DNA of 64,000 bases from Scatomonas sp963928055 (GCA_963928055.1 CAWVDN010000001.1:1240001-1304000); one strand, 5' to 3'; positions 1-8,786 are shown, counted from the stretch's first letter. Translations and numbers: made by a program. Notes: generated from the letters alone by a model not told the origin.

Positions 1-429
1 TTTATGGTGGAATGCGCCAACGGCGCCTTCGGCAGCATCGAGGCCACCCGAAACGCCTGGGGCCGCAATAACTATATCACCTTTGAGATCCACGGAACCA
101 AAGGTTCCCTCTACTTCAATTACGAGCGCCGGGACGAACTCCAGGTCTGCTTTGCGGACGACGCTTCTGACCGCCGGGGCTTCCGCACCGTTTATACCGG
201 CCCCAATCATCCTTACGGCGAAGGCCTGTGGCCCATCCCTGCTCTGGGGATCGGATACACCGAGACGAAGATCGTCGAATGCTACGATTTCTTCCGGGCC
301 CTCCAGGGCGACGGCGAAGCCTCTCCCAACTTCCGGGACGGTTATGCCATTGAGCTGATCTCCGACGCGATCCTGGAATCCGCCAAGACCCAGACCTGGG
401 TGGATGTAAAATCCCCCGTTGAGAAATAA
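1..429 (+). CDS. Gfo/Idh/MocA family oxidoreductase, C-terminal part (5' truncated by window edge)
   Basis: The reading frame is open from base 1 and stops at 427-429, so only the C-terminal ~142 residues are here. Segments such as FEIHGTKGSLYF and the closing stretch around SDAILESAKTQTWVDV are typical of the alpha/beta substrate-binding domain of Gfo/Idh/MocA NAD(P)-dependent sugar or inositol dehydrogenases. The Rossmann domain lies upstream of the window, so the substrate cannot be judged. The gene ends at a strong hairpin shared with the convergent transporter. Confidence 0.85.
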   Translation, partial: FMVECANGAFGSIEATRNAWGRNNYITFEIHGTKGSLYFNYERRDELQVCFADDASDRRGFRTVYTGPNHPYGEGLWPIPALGIGYTETKIVECYDFFRALQGDGEASPNFRDGYAIELISDAILESAKTQTWVDVKSPVEK

Positions 430-443
430 ACAGAAGAAATAAA

Positions 444-507
444 AAGAAGCCGCAGACCCGACGCTGTTCACACAGCGTCCGCCGGGTTTGCGGCTTCTTT
501 CTTTTTA
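444..507. terminator. Bidirectional terminator between oxidoreductase and NSS transporter
   Basis: A 17-bp stem pairs 444-460 with 483-499 around a loop that itself contains an ACGCTG/CAGCGT pair. T-rich tracts follow on both strands (CTTTCTTTTT on plus, CTTCTTTTTA on minus). It sits between two convergent genes and can serve both. Confidence 0.9.
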
Positions 508-532
508 GCTTATAGAAAAATGATCTGTTTTT

Positions 533-1870
533 TCAGCCGATCCCTCCGAAGAAAATTCCCAGAATATACACTCCCAGAGCCACCCCGCAGAAAACATACC
601 GGGTCATGGGCTCGAACCAGCGGCCCAGAGGATGTTGCCGGCCCTGCTGCACCGCGTCTCTGGCGAATTTCTTCCCACAGATCCAGAACATGGCGATCCC
701 GGCAAGCAAAGCGCCCAGAGGGATCACATAAATGGAGATACTGTCCATCCAGGGGCTCAAAATGTCCCCTTCCACAAACAGGCCTACCCCTGCAGCCACA
801 GCTCCCACCAGGACCAGGGCGGACTTTCTGGACCACCCAAACCGGGACTGCAGAGCTTCCACCGGACTTTCCAGCAGATTGATCAGGGAAGTCATACCGG
901 CAAACAGCACCGCTATAAAGAACAGCACGGCAAACAGCTGCCCGAAAGGAAGGCTGCGGATCACGGAAGGGATCGTAATGAACAGGAGGCCGGGGCCGGA
1001 ATTAGGCTCCATCCCGTAGGCAAACACTGCCGGGATGATCACCAGTCCCGCCAGAAGGGCTGCCAGCGTGTCGAAAACCGCCACGTATTTGGCGCTGCTT
1101 ACCACATCCACATCCGATTTCAGATAACTTCCGTACACTACGGTTCCGCTGCCCGCCACAGACAGGGAGAAAAACGCCTGTCCCATGGCGTAGACCCAGG
1201 TCTGCGGATTGGCCATGGCGGACCAGTCGGGTTTAAACAGATAGGCATACCCCGGGCCGGAACCCGGAAGCATGGCGATCCGCACCGCCAGAAACAGAAA
1301 CAGTATATAAAAAGCCGGCATCATAACCTTGTTGACCTTTTCGATCCCTCCCGCGATCCCGAAGGACATGATCACCAGGGCCAGGATCAGTCCCAGCATA
1401 TGCCAGGGGATGCTGCCGAAATTAGCGGAAAGTCCCGCAAATACACCGACAGGATCCTCCTGGGCGACGATACTGCCGGTAAGGGAATCCCACAGAAACT
1501 TCAGGATCCAGCCGATGATCACACTGTAGCCGATGGCTATACCCAGGGAACCGATCACCGGGATCAGCCCCACAATGGTGCCCAGCTTTGAATCCTTCTT
1601 GTTCAGCTTTTTATCAAAAGCTTTTTGAAACGCCCCCAGAGGGCCGGTATGCATGGACCGCCCGAAGGCCATCTCGCCGATGACTCCCGTAAAACCGATC
1701 AGGGCCACAAAGATCAGATAGGGGATCAGGAAGGCCGCCCCGCCGAATTCCCCGATCCGGTAGGGGAACATCCAGATATTGGCCATGCCCACGGAGCTCC
1801 CGATACAGGAGATCACAAAGCCAAACTTATTGTTAAACTTATCTTCAGATACTGCTTTTACTCTGCTCAT
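533..1870 (-). CDS. Sodium-dependent neurotransmitter:sodium symporter (NSS/SNF) family transporter
   Basis: The 445-residue protein has the usual length of bacterial NSS transporters (LeuT/MhsT/TnaT relatives). The N-terminus carries the signature of TM1, around GSSVGMANIWMFPYRIGEFGG, with an unwound-helix glycine region and the conserved W/FPY segment, and there are about 11-12 hydrophobic segments. The family imports amino acids or related compounds with Na+. Charged residues precede TM1 and no signal peptide is needed. The substrate is not predictable from sequence. The gene stands alone, convergent with the oxidoreductase. Confidence 0.93.
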   Translation of the reverse strand: MSRVKAVSEDKFNNKFGFVISCIGSSVGMANIWMFPYRIGEFGGAAFLIPYLIFVALIGFTGVIGEMAFGRSMHTGPLGAFQKAFDKKLNKKDSKLGTIVGLIPVIGSLGIAIGYSVIIGWILKFLWDSLTGSIVAQEDPVGVFAGLSANFGSIPWHMLGLILALVIMSFGIAGGIEKVNKVMMPAFYILFLFLAVRIAMLPGSGPGYAYLFKPDWSAMANPQTWVYAMGQAFFSLSVAGSGTVVYGSYLKSDVDVVSSAKYVAVFDTLAALLAGLVIIPAVFAYGMEPNSGPGLLFITIPSVIRSLPFGQLFAVLFFIAVLFAGMTSLINLLESPVEALQSRFGWSRKSALVLVGAVAAGVGLFVEGDILSPWMDSISIYVIPLGALLAGIAMFWICGKKFARDAVQQGRQHPLGRWFEPMTRYVFCGVALGVYILGIFFGGIG

Positions 1871-2063
1871 CGCTCTTCTCCCACTCGTTTGTTATACACA
1901 CAAAATAGATTTTATCACAGATCGGAGCAGAACGCCACTATCTTAGGAGGAAACCTGTCGCTCTGATTCTAAACGTGCTGGCGGTGCCGTTATATATAAG
2001 ATTGTTGATTCTAAAATCACGTATGCAATATACAATAATATTGAAATTATTCACACTTAACTC

Positions 2064-2342
2064 TAGCGTCAGTGTACAAGGGGCAACACGCTCCAAACCG
2101 CATAATTCCGGTGATTTTCTGTGTTATCCTCAATCGGCGTACGTCCAGTACGCCTCTATCGTCTGCCTTGAAAATTATCGGAATTCCTGCGGTTGGAGTC
2201 TTTGAGTCGTGTAGGTGCTGATTTGGGCCCCTTCAAGGCACTTGATCGACGCGTACAGAGACGTACGCGGAGGGAAAGAAACGGAGAAGGAGCCCAAATC
2301 AGCCCTTCAGCGACCGTATTGTCCCCTTGTACACTGACGCTA
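2064..2342. mobile_element. MITE-like element with 20-bp terminal inverted repeats and internal hairpins
   Basis: Positions 2064-2083 (TAGCGTCAGTGTACAAGGGG) are the exact reverse complement of 2323-2342. The termini end in TA, which fits insertion at a TA dinucleotide. Inside are a long imperfect hairpin (about 2091-2123 with 2168-2203), a GTAC-centred small stem, and a second hairpin pairing about 2216-2233 with 2286-2303. No transposase or credible ORF is present, so movement would need a transposase in trans. Two partial relatives occur at 14882 and 45926. Confidence 0.75.
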
Positions 2343-2380
2343 ATATTCCTTCTGAAATATTTGCCTCATAACCATATACA

Positions 2381-2468
2381 GGTATCAAACAGGTATCACG
2401 CCACACAATAAGAGCCGGAAAGCCCGCTGTTTATGCGGCTTTCCGGCTCTATGTTTACTATTCGAACT
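2381..2468. other. Candidate attachment-site remnant of a guaA-directed integrative element
   Basis: On the minus strand, 2457-2468 reads GAGTTCGAATAG, matching the last codons of guaA (GAGTTCGAGTAA at 12450-12461). The adjoining sequence, including CTGTTTATGCGG at about 2427-2438, recurs beside guaA at 12419-12430. A 14-bp stem (2411-2424 with 2437-2450) lies inside. Two CAGGTATCA direct repeats at about 2381-2399 look like integrase arm sites. The role is inferred from the repeats; the integrases here are broken. Confidence 0.5.
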
Positions 2469-2625
2469 CGGCGTGTCCTTTGATGTTATTTACTATATTT
2501 GTTTAAGTTTTTGTGCGAATTCATGCCGATATTTACTTCAATTACATCAGTTATTTTGGTTTACTGATTTTCTGTTGCCAAAATGTTGCCGTTTCATCTT
2601 ATATGTTCCAAAACAATATTCTTCG

Positions 2626-2991
2626 CTATTTTGAATAAACTGCATCGTTCTTAGAAAGGAGGTAAACACAGTACTGATTCATACTGATCCCTTCTCTTTT
2701 AGAATGCTCTGCCAGAGACCGATGCAGACTCCGGGGAATTCTTAGCTTAAATTGTCCGGAATAATCTTCTAAATTATCCGGCTCATGAATCTCAATTCCT
2801 TCTTCCAGTGCAGCTTCAATCCATGCCTTCTTTGCGTCTACCGCATTTGCAACCGCAGCTTCAATCGTTTCTCCACATGTAATACAGCCCGGCAGATCAG
2901 GATAAGAAACCACATATCCGCCTTCATCTTTATCTTCTACGATTTCCATTCGATAAGACATCTTCAAATAATCATTCAGCGTCTTCATCAT
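2626..2991 (-). CDS. hicB: HicB-family antitoxin
   Basis: About 121 residues. The N-terminal half has the HicB partial RNase-H-like fold, seen around GGYVVSYPDLPGCITCG with the following helix of alanines. The C-terminal half (LRIPRSLHRSLAEHSKREG) is an Arc/ribbon-helix-helix DNA-binding segment. It should bind and neutralise HicA and repress the shared promoter. I chose the ATG at 2991 inside the longer frame because GAGG lies just upstream; it overlaps the hicA end by 20 bp, which suggests translational coupling. Confidence 0.88.
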   Translation of the reverse strand: MMKTLNDYLKMSYRMEIVEDKDEGGYVVSYPDLPGCITCGETIEAAVANAVDAKKAWIEAALEEGIEIHEPDNLEDYSGQFKLRIPRSLHRSLAEHSKREGISMNQYCVYLLSKNDAVYSK

Positions 2992-3229
2992 TTCTCGCCT
3001 CACTTTCTACAACCTGTCTCACAAGTTCCACATAAACCTTCTTAATTGGTTCATGCTTTGGTATCGTAATTGGCTGGCATCCAGATTTTCGAAATGTATA
3101 ATGACTACTCCCACTTCTTGGAGCATTCATTTTGTAACCGTAACTTTCTAATACTTTCCGCAACTCATCAAACCGGAGGTCTCTCGATAAAGAGCAGATA
3201 CGTAACAATAGTTTATCCCATTTTGACAT
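2972..3229 (-). CDS. hicA: HicA-family mRNA interferase toxin
   Basis: 85 residues, the usual HicA size. The family's catalytic histidine is seen in SGSSHYTF, followed by the beta-hairpin ending PITIPKHEPIKKVYV. HicA has a dsRBD-like fold and cleaves mRNA. The N-terminus is longer than many HicA proteins (an extra ~15 residues before LRFDELRKVLESYGY), so translation may start further in. AGGAGG sits a few bases before the ATG and a consensus promoter lies just upstream. Confidence 0.88.
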   Translation of the reverse strand: MSKWDKLLLRICSLSRDLRFDELRKVLESYGYKMNAPRSGSSHYTFRKSGCQPITIPKHEPIKKVYVELVRQVVESEARNDEDAE

Positions 3230-3248
3230 TTAAATACCTCCTGTTCAT

Positions 3249-3277
3249 ATTATATGTGGTGTCATATGTGGTGTCAA
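3249..3277 (-). promoter_or_regulatory. hicAB promoter with overlapping tandem operator
   Basis: On the minus strand a perfect -35 TTGACA (3272-3277) is separated by 17 bp from a perfect -10 TATAAT (3249-3254). The spacer and -35 tail are two back-to-back copies of GACACCACATAT, so a repressor bound to the repeats would cover the promoter. The HicB ribbon-helix-helix domain is the obvious candidate. Confidence 0.85.
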
Positions 3278-3292
3278 CAATATACAGGATAA

Positions 3293-3841
3293 TTATCTCA
3301 AAATTTTGTCTTTACACCATTCTAATATCCTACTTCGTTCCACCCCAATACGTTCAAGTAAACAGCAATAAACCAATCCCTCCAAGCAATGTGCTGTTAT
3401 AGCAATTTTTACATCAAGAACGCGATGAGATCCATGTGTAATATCATTTCGATATTTAACAAACACCTTTATGACATCATCATCAATAATAATCGCTGGC
3501 TGATTTAAAATTAACATTTCCTCATCATACTTATGGAATAAAGCACATATTTTTTCTGCTGCAGGTAACGTCCAAAATTTAATATTTCCGAAAATAAAAC
3601 TATATACTGAATCTCCCAATCCCGGATTATCTTTTCTAAATATTTTTACAGTATTTTTTACCTGCTGTACTAACTCATTTATATTATATATGGTGTTATA
3701 TTTGATGCCAATAATTTCGGGTAATAATTCATCCTCACTGGCAACAAAAAATCTTTTTAAAACTACAATTATATGCAATATATCAAATGGCAGATACCCG
3801 TAGAATATCTGCCATTTGATGTAATCTGTGTAAAAATGCAA
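3293..3841 (-). CDS. HEPN-domain protein (RX4H motif), possibly a C-terminal remnant
   Basis: 182 residues with no close family recognised. The conserved-looking part is KYRNDITHGSHR, an RNDxTH (RX4H) motif typical of HEPN ribonuclease domains such as the C-terminus of ApeA-like abortive-infection proteins. The only start in frame is a TTG directly after a stop formed by the att-like GAGTTCGAATAA sequence, and a 15-bp inverted repeat (about 3782-3796 with 3805-3819) lies within its first codons. The N-terminus may therefore have been created by recombination. It sits beside hicAB in an AT-rich patch. Confidence 0.5.
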   Translation of the reverse strand: MHFYTDYIKWQIFYGYLPFDILHIIVVLKRFFVASEDELLPEIIGIKYNTIYNINELVQQVKNTVKIFRKDNPGLGDSVYSFIFGNIKFWTLPAAEKICALFHKYDEEMLILNQPAIIIDDDVIKVFVKYRNDITHGSHRVLDVKIAITAHCLEGLVYCCLLERIGVERSRILEWCKDKILR

Positions 3842-4032
3842 TTATTCGAACTCGCAAAATCAAATTTAGTTCTATACAGTTTTGTATAGGAGATTTGGTT
3901 TTATTTGATTTTATTTATTTCCAACTGTCATATCTCTATGGCCTGTTTCTGCTAGTGTTATCAATCTGTTATCACGATTTTGTTATCAAAATTACAGCTA
4001 TATTTCAAATTTTAAATCTAGCATTTGGCAAA
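3842..4032. other. AT-rich non-coding segment with att-like core and GTTATCA repeats
   Basis: GAGTTCGAATAA (minus strand, about 3842-3853) is an 11/12 match to the guaA 3' end. Downstream, about 3955-3988, are three TGTTATCA repeats; the same motif repeats beside guaA at 12372-12392. This is the arrangement of a core site plus integrase arm sites. The only frames here are low-complexity and I do not call them genes. Confidence 0.4.
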
Positions 4033-4217
4033 TTAATCAATACAATCACTTCCCAATACCACACTCGCAAAATCATCTCCAATAAGTAACGCTTTATTAC
4101 TATTGTCTTTAAGTTCTAATATCATTTGATGTTTAAACTCATTATAGCTTAATAAAGTATATATCACCTCTAGCGAATCATACCCTTTTCCCACATAAAA
4201 ATTAATTGTATCAATTA
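4033..4217 (-). pseudogene. C-terminal remnant of an unidentified protein
   Basis: A minus-strand frame without its own start reads about 60 sensible residues (for example YDSLEVIYTLLSYNEFKHQM and LLIGDDFASVVLG) and stops at 4033-4035. It abuts the broken mob gene at about 4217, so a deletion seems to have fused two unrelated genes. I do not recognise the family. Confidence 0.4.
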
Positions 4218-4647
4218 AGGAAAATCTATATGCAGGTGCGGTGTTGCCTCATCCAGATGGAGATGAGCGGAAAACACACGCAAGGCAGGATTCCGTTCCT
4301 GAAAACCTTTTATATATTCATCCCATATTCTTGCTGCAATCTGTCCATCAGGCGTTTCCGCTCCCATATCATTTTTATTTCCAATCTGAAGGATTATCTC
4401 ATGAAATGGTTTTTCCTGCTTTCCAGAACGGATTTTTTCATAATGATTTTCGATCTTTCCTTGTCTGCTTTACATTATACCTTTCAAGTGCCTCATCAAA
4501 TAATTCATGGTATATTTCTTGAATATCCTGATTGCAGTATTCCACATTCCAGTGACTCCGTTTCGGATCTGTATTCTTTGCATGGAATTTTCTGCTGTTG
4601 TGGTTGACAAAGCCTTGCCCTGTTATAAAGCTGATTGTCCTCTTCAA
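4215..4647 (-). pseudogene. mob: MobV/Pre-type plasmid relaxase, N-terminal fragment with frameshift
   Basis: From a TTG at 4645-4647 with AGGAG upstream, the frame reads SFITGQGFVNHNSRKFHAKN and then an EALERYN segment, typical of Mob/Pre relaxase N-termini. A frameshift near 4445 moves the reading to a second frame that contains the HUH motif HLHLDEATPHLHIDF, whose histidines bind the catalytic metal. It then stops at 4215-4217, where unrelated sequence begins. The C-terminal half is gone, so the protein cannot work. Its first 42 bp recur at 9526-9567. Confidence 0.8.
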
Positions 4648-4666
4648 TAACTCTCCTTTCTCCCTT
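4625..4666. repeat. 42-bp direct repeat, copy 1 (mob ribosome site and start)
   Basis: Bases 4625-4666 are identical to 9526-9567. The repeat spans the end of the upstream frame, the AGGAG site and the first codons of mob. It brackets the integrase fragment, yhgE and tetR, so recombination between two copies of one mobilizable element probably arranged this region. Confidence 0.8.
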
Positions 4667-5230
4667 TTCCACAAATCAGCACTGTATTCTCTTCCGGCCA
4701 GTAATCTGCCATATCCAGAGCGGAAAGTTCTCCCACCCGAAGCCCCAGACAGAAAAGCAGCTCGATTATACACATATTCCGGACAGCCAGTCTTTCTTTA
4801 TATTCTGACCAGGCCTGCTGATACTGGAAAGTAGCCGCCAGAATCAGCTCTTTAATCTCTTCCCTGGATAATGTCCTGGGCAATGTCCTTGGCAACTGAA
4901 ATTTTCTGGCCGTGAACCGGAAGAAAATCTCATTTAAGTTCAAAACCATTCTGAGATAATCACAATACTGCTGAATGGAAACATATTTTCTGCGGATAGA
5001 ACGGGGTGCTAATTCTATCTCATTCTGCATATAAAAAAATATTCATAGATGCTCCGGTCATTGATATCCCCGTAATGCCGTCTTTCCAGCCACCTGGAAA
5101 AATTCTGCAGGTCATTTTTATAGGCATACAGGGTATTGGATGACAAGTTTCTCTGCACAAAAAGTATATCAATAAAGTCCTGGATCAGGACTTCCTGTTG
5201 TTCCTTATTATATTCCATAGGCCCCTCCAT
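4644..5230 (-). pseudogene. Tyrosine recombinase/integrase, frameshifted and C-terminally truncated
   Basis: Two overlapping frames make one XerC/D-like protein: an N-terminal SAM-like core-binding domain (residues around IQDFIDILFVQRNLSSNTLY) and the start of the catalytic domain. They are split at a run of seven T (minus strand, about 5035-5041) where one more T would restore IYEYFFYMQNE. The first catalytic arginine is present in GLRVGEL, but the fragment ends after GKGRKE, before the H-x-x-R and tyrosine motifs. It is therefore inactive. It may once have inserted the guaA-linked element. Confidence 0.8.
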
Positions 5231-5375
5231 TTTTCTCCTATCTGTTCATACAATTCCAATGATACCTTCTTATCCTTTTACTGTCCGGGGAGGGTGTCTG
5301 AAGAAAAATCCCGGAGGCTTCCGTTCCCGCTGTCTGTCCATATCATACCTTATATAAATTATAGTGTATGGATGG

Positions 5376-5426
5376 CCAAAAAAAAGGACCCTGCACTGTC
5401 TTTTCAAAGGCAGTACAAAGTCCTTT
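5376..5426 (-). terminator. Terminator after the YhgE/Pip gene
   Basis: On the minus strand AAAGGAC (5420-5426) pairs with GTCCTTT (5383-5389), with a further inner GTACTGCC/GACAGTGC stem, followed by a run of eight T. Confidence 0.8.
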
Positions 5427-5441
5427 CCCTTCTTTTTTCTC

Positions 5442-8400
5442 TTATGCCAGTCCCTTTTCCTCTAACCAGTTATCCAGAGTCCTTTTTCCTCTTTTCATCT
5501 TAAGGGTTCGGATCTGGAACTCCAGAATGGTCAGCAGGGTAAAGACGATCCACAAAACGGTCAGGAATATTACGGCTTCCTGAATACTTTCTCCTCCTGA
5601 TATGGTACTTCGGAAGGCTTCCACCGTATAAGTGAACGGTACCCAGTCATGAAGATAAGGGACAAAGCTTCCGGACAGTTCCAGGGGGTAGGTTCCCACA
5701 GAACCTGCCAGCTGGATCACCATAAATACCAGCATCAGGAAACTTCCCACTTTGCCAAAAGTATTGGTAAAGAAATACATCACAGACATAAAAGCCACCG
5801 AAGCCAGACAGGCCACCGCCAGGGTTTTCCCCATTTCCACCGGCTCAAAACCGTCACACAGATGAAGCATAAAGATCATCACCGCTGCCTGGAGCAGGGC
5901 AATCAGATACAGTACCGATGCCTTGCTTCCCCACCAGGCCAGACCGGATTTCAGCTTTCCGCTGTACTTTGTCAGCGGATACATAAGACTAAAGGCAATA
6001 CAGCCTACCCAAAGTGCCACAGACATCATATAGGGGGCCATGGCATGGCCGTTATTTTCTACCCTGGTGATCTGTGTTTCTTTTGTTTCCACAGGAGCTG
6101 CAAACATATCCGCCGTATCTTCTCCTTTATTCGTATCCCGGATCTGTTTTGCCCCCTCTGCCAGACTGTCTTTTAAAGTCCTAGTTCCTTCCGCCAGCTG
6201 TTCAATCCCGGATCCAAGAGTTTTACTTCCATCATGAAGCTGGGAAGCTCCGCTGCTGATCTGGGAGGCTCCGTCCTCCAGCTGTACCGCTCCTCCAAGA
6301 AGAGCCTGATTGTTTGCAGTAAGCTGGCCGGTTCCCTGGGACAACTTGCTGGTTCCGGCTACCAAGGTATCCATACCCGCCGAAAGAGTTCCTGCTCCCT
6401 GAGAAAGGGTCTGGGCTCCTGTCTTCAGACTTCCAGTTCCCTGTTTCAGATCCTTTGCTCCCTGGGACAGCTGTTCCACTCCCTGGGAAAGAGCCGGAAG
6501 CTGTCCCTGCATTTCCTGTACTCCTTTATCCAGATCAGAACTCCCCTGTACCAGACGGCCAAATCCCTCATCCAGCTGCCCGGCTCCCTGTACCAGTGCT
6601 TCCGTTCCCTGTGTCTTCAGTGCTCCGGCTCCATCCTTTGCACTCTGGATTCCGCCGGCAAGTGCAGGTGCCGCCTCAGTCAGCTGTTCTACTCCCCGGT
6701 TCACTTCTCCACTTCCCTGGGTAAGACGGTCAGCACCTTCCCTCAGCTGAGACAGACTGTCTCCAACCTGTGTGCCGATTCCGCTCTTCAGCTGCTCCAT
6801 GCCGCTGTCCACTCCTGCCAGATACTGTTCTCCGGCTGTTTCTGTCTGAGCAGACAACTGTCCCAGACCTTCTGATAATGCCTGAAGACCCTTTACCACA
6901 CTGCTCAGGTCTGTAGAATTTTCCCCTGCCAAACCGGCCCCTGTCATATCCCGGGCCTGCCGGGCTGCCTCTGCCATGGTCTGCTGATCCTGAGACAGGG
7001 CGGCACTGCTGTTCCCAAGAGCCTGAGAAGCTTCCTGGAGACGGCTTCCCGCCTCATTGGCTGCATCGGCGTTTTGCTGTGCAGCTGCCACTGCCTCCCA
7101 GGCAACGGATGCCACTGCATCTATATCTCCTGAATCAATTGCCTGCTGCAAGGAATCACTTAAATAAGAGGCGTCTGTACTTTCCACACCTCCCAGATTT
7201 TCTGCCGCAGCCTGGGCTGCCTCTGCCTGGTTTCCGGCTTCCTGGGCATTCCTCTCTAAAGTATCGCCCAGCTGGTCCCCACTTCCTGTTTCCTGGGACA
7301 TGCTCTCCGTTCCCTGAATCCCCGCAAGGAGCTGATCGGCACTGGATTTTAACTGGTCCGCGCCCTCTTTCACAGAGTCAAAAACCTGTTTTCCTCCATC
7401 CTGCAGCTGTCCGTTTACCTGATCAATACTGGCAGAAATGCCGGGGACTGCCTGTTCTTCCAGAAGCTTCATTCCCTGGGAAAGCTGAGCTGCCCCTTCA
7501 TAAACCTCATTTGTACCTTCCTGAAGTTTCTGTGTCTGCCCGGGAAGCTGGGATGCTGCACTGTTCAGCTGATCCAGTCCTTCCTGTAAAGATGCAAGAC
7601 CCCTGTCTGTCTGTTCAGCTCCTGCCTTCAGACTTTTGCTTCCCTCTCCCGCTGTCTTGACACCTGCGGCAAGCTGGGAAGACCCCTGGGATAATGCCCG
7701 GACTCCCTGAGAAAGTCCCGGGATCTTTCCTTCTAACTGTCCCATGCCCTCTTCCAGGGACTGGGCTCCTGCATCCAGGCTTTCACTTCCGACGGCAAGT
7801 TCTTTTGCCCCGCTGTCCAGGGTTTTCGTCCCCTTGTTCAGTTCACTGGCCCCATCCTGAAGTTCACGTGCTCCCTTGTCTGCGGCTGTTACTCCATCTG
7901 TATAAGTCTTTAGTCCCTCTTCCATGGTCTGACTGCCATCTCTGAATACCAGAGTACTCTCTGCCAGAACCTGTAAATTCTCTTCGATCTGTTCATTTCC
8001 TGAGGCAAGTTCCCGGGTTCCCTCCTGGAGCTTCCCGGAACCATCTGCCGCTTCCTCCATTCCGTCCCCGGCCTTACCGATCTGTTCAAAAACCGCTTCT
8101 GCATAAGTGCGGGTAACTTCTTCCCGGACAGAACTCTGGATTTTCTCCATAGCTGTCTCACTCATCTTAGAAGCAATGTAATTGATACCCGGGTTTGTTT
8201 CATAAGAAAGTTCCATTTTTTCAGGTTTTTTCCGGGTAAGGGTGGCCGCATTGGCTGAAAAATCCTCCGGTATGGTAATGACCATATAATAACTTCCGTC
8301 TTTCAGCCCCTGCCGGGCCCTTTCCTTATCTGTAAAAGAAAAATTCAGAGAACCGTCCTCTTTCAGATTCTCCACCATTTCTTTTCCTATGTTTAATGTT

Positions 8401-8588
8401 TCTCCCTCATATTCTACCGATTTATCCTCATTCACCACAGCCACGGGCAATTTGTCCATATTGCCGTAAGGGTCCCACATGGATCCCAGAAAAAGGGTGG
8501 TATAAATGGTAGGAATTGCAATAATCGCAACAATAACTACCAACATGAGTTTATTACTCAGCAGCTTTTTCCACTCTAGTTTCAGCAT
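5442..8588 (-). CDS. YhgE/Pip-domain membrane protein (phage infection protein-like) with a giant repeat stalk
   Basis: About 1048 residues. An N-terminal membrane anchor (LKLEWKKLLSNKLMLVVIVA) is followed by the extracellular YhgE N-domain (TIPEDFSANAATL). A very long stalk of roughly 600 residues follows, made of degenerate 7-residue units of the type xLxxGxx (for example LSQGAGTLSAGMDTL). The C-terminus has about five membrane segments and an ABC-2-like permease domain. Relatives include the lactococcal phage-infection protein Pip and type VII secretion-associated EsaA. I chose the ATG at 8588, which has GGAGACAGGAGA before it. It is divergent from, and probably repressed by, the adjacent TetR protein. 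Confidence 0.9.
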   Translation of the reverse strand: MLKLEWKKLLSNKLMLVVIVAIIAIPTIYTTLFLGSMWDPYGNMDKLPVAVVNEDKSVEYEGETLNIGKEMVENLKEDGSLNFSFTDKERARQGLKDGSYYMVITIPEDFSANAATLTRKKPEKMELSYETNPGINYIASKMSETAMEKIQSSVREEVTRTYAEAVFEQIGKAGDGMEEAADGSGKLQEGTRELASGNEQIEENLQVLAESTLVFRDGSQTMEEGLKTYTDGVTAADKGARELQDGASELNKGTKTLDSGAKELAVGSESLDAGAQSLEEGMGQLEGKIPGLSQGVRALSQGSSQLAAGVKTAGEGSKSLKAGAEQTDRGLASLQEGLDQLNSAASQLPGQTQKLQEGTNEVYEGAAQLSQGMKLLEEQAVPGISASIDQVNGQLQDGGKQVFDSVKEGADQLKSSADQLLAGIQGTESMSQETGSGDQLGDTLERNAQEAGNQAEAAQAAAENLGGVESTDASYLSDSLQQAIDSGDIDAVASVAWEAVAAAQQNADAANEAGSRLQEASQALGNSSAALSQDQQTMAEAARQARDMTGAGLAGENSTDLSSVVKGLQALSEGLGQLSAQTETAGEQYLAGVDSGMEQLKSGIGTQVGDSLSQLREGADRLTQGSGEVNRGVEQLTEAAPALAGGIQSAKDGAGALKTQGTEALVQGAGQLDEGFGRLVQGSSDLDKGVQEMQGQLPALSQGVEQLSQGAKDLKQGTGSLKTGAQTLSQGAGTLSAGMDTLVAGTSKLSQGTGQLTANNQALLGGAVQLEDGASQISSGASQLHDGSKTLGSGIEQLAEGTRTLKDSLAEGAKQIRDTNKGEDTADMFAAPVETKETQITRVENNGHAMAPYMMSVALWVGCIAFSLMYPLTKYSGKLKSGLAWWGSKASVLYLIALLQAAVMIFMLHLCDGFEPVEMGKTLAVACLASVAFMSVMYFFTNTFGKVGSFLMLVFMVIQLAGSVGTYPLELSGSFVPYLHDWVPFTYTVEAFRSTISGGESIQEAVIFLTVLWIVFTLLTILEFQIRTLKMKRGKRTLDNWLEEKGLA

Positions 8589-8689
8589 TCTCCTGTCTCC
8601 TTTCTGTCTGCGCAACTAGTTATTGTTTAATAGATATTATGTTGATTATTTACACATACCGCATTATACTAGGGTTATAAATACCTTAC

Positions 8690-8760
8690 AACCGACAATA
8701 ATCCTTCGTCATGTCTATTAATAGGCAAAATGTCTATCTAGTGTCTATGGTTTATAATTT
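8690..8760. promoter_or_regulatory. Intergenic operator/promoter region between yhgE-like gene and tetR
   Basis: The gap holds three TGTCTAT motifs (about 8713-8745), the first forming an imperfect palindrome with TTAATAGGCA, and a TATAAT-like box near 8752. A TetR dimer site in such a divergent gap is expected from family practice. Exact boundaries are not certain. Confidence 0.4.
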
Positions 8761-8786
8761 TTTTATATTTTCGAAAGGAGAAATCT

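Noticed and set aside
1975..2411. Two plus-strand frames in the 1.9-2.4 kb gap
   Set aside because: They lie across the inverted repeats of the MITE-like element.
3895..4089. 64-residue hydrophobic plus-strand frame
   Set aside because: Low-complexity AT-rich sequence overlapping arm-like repeats and a better minus-strand remnant; no ribosome site.
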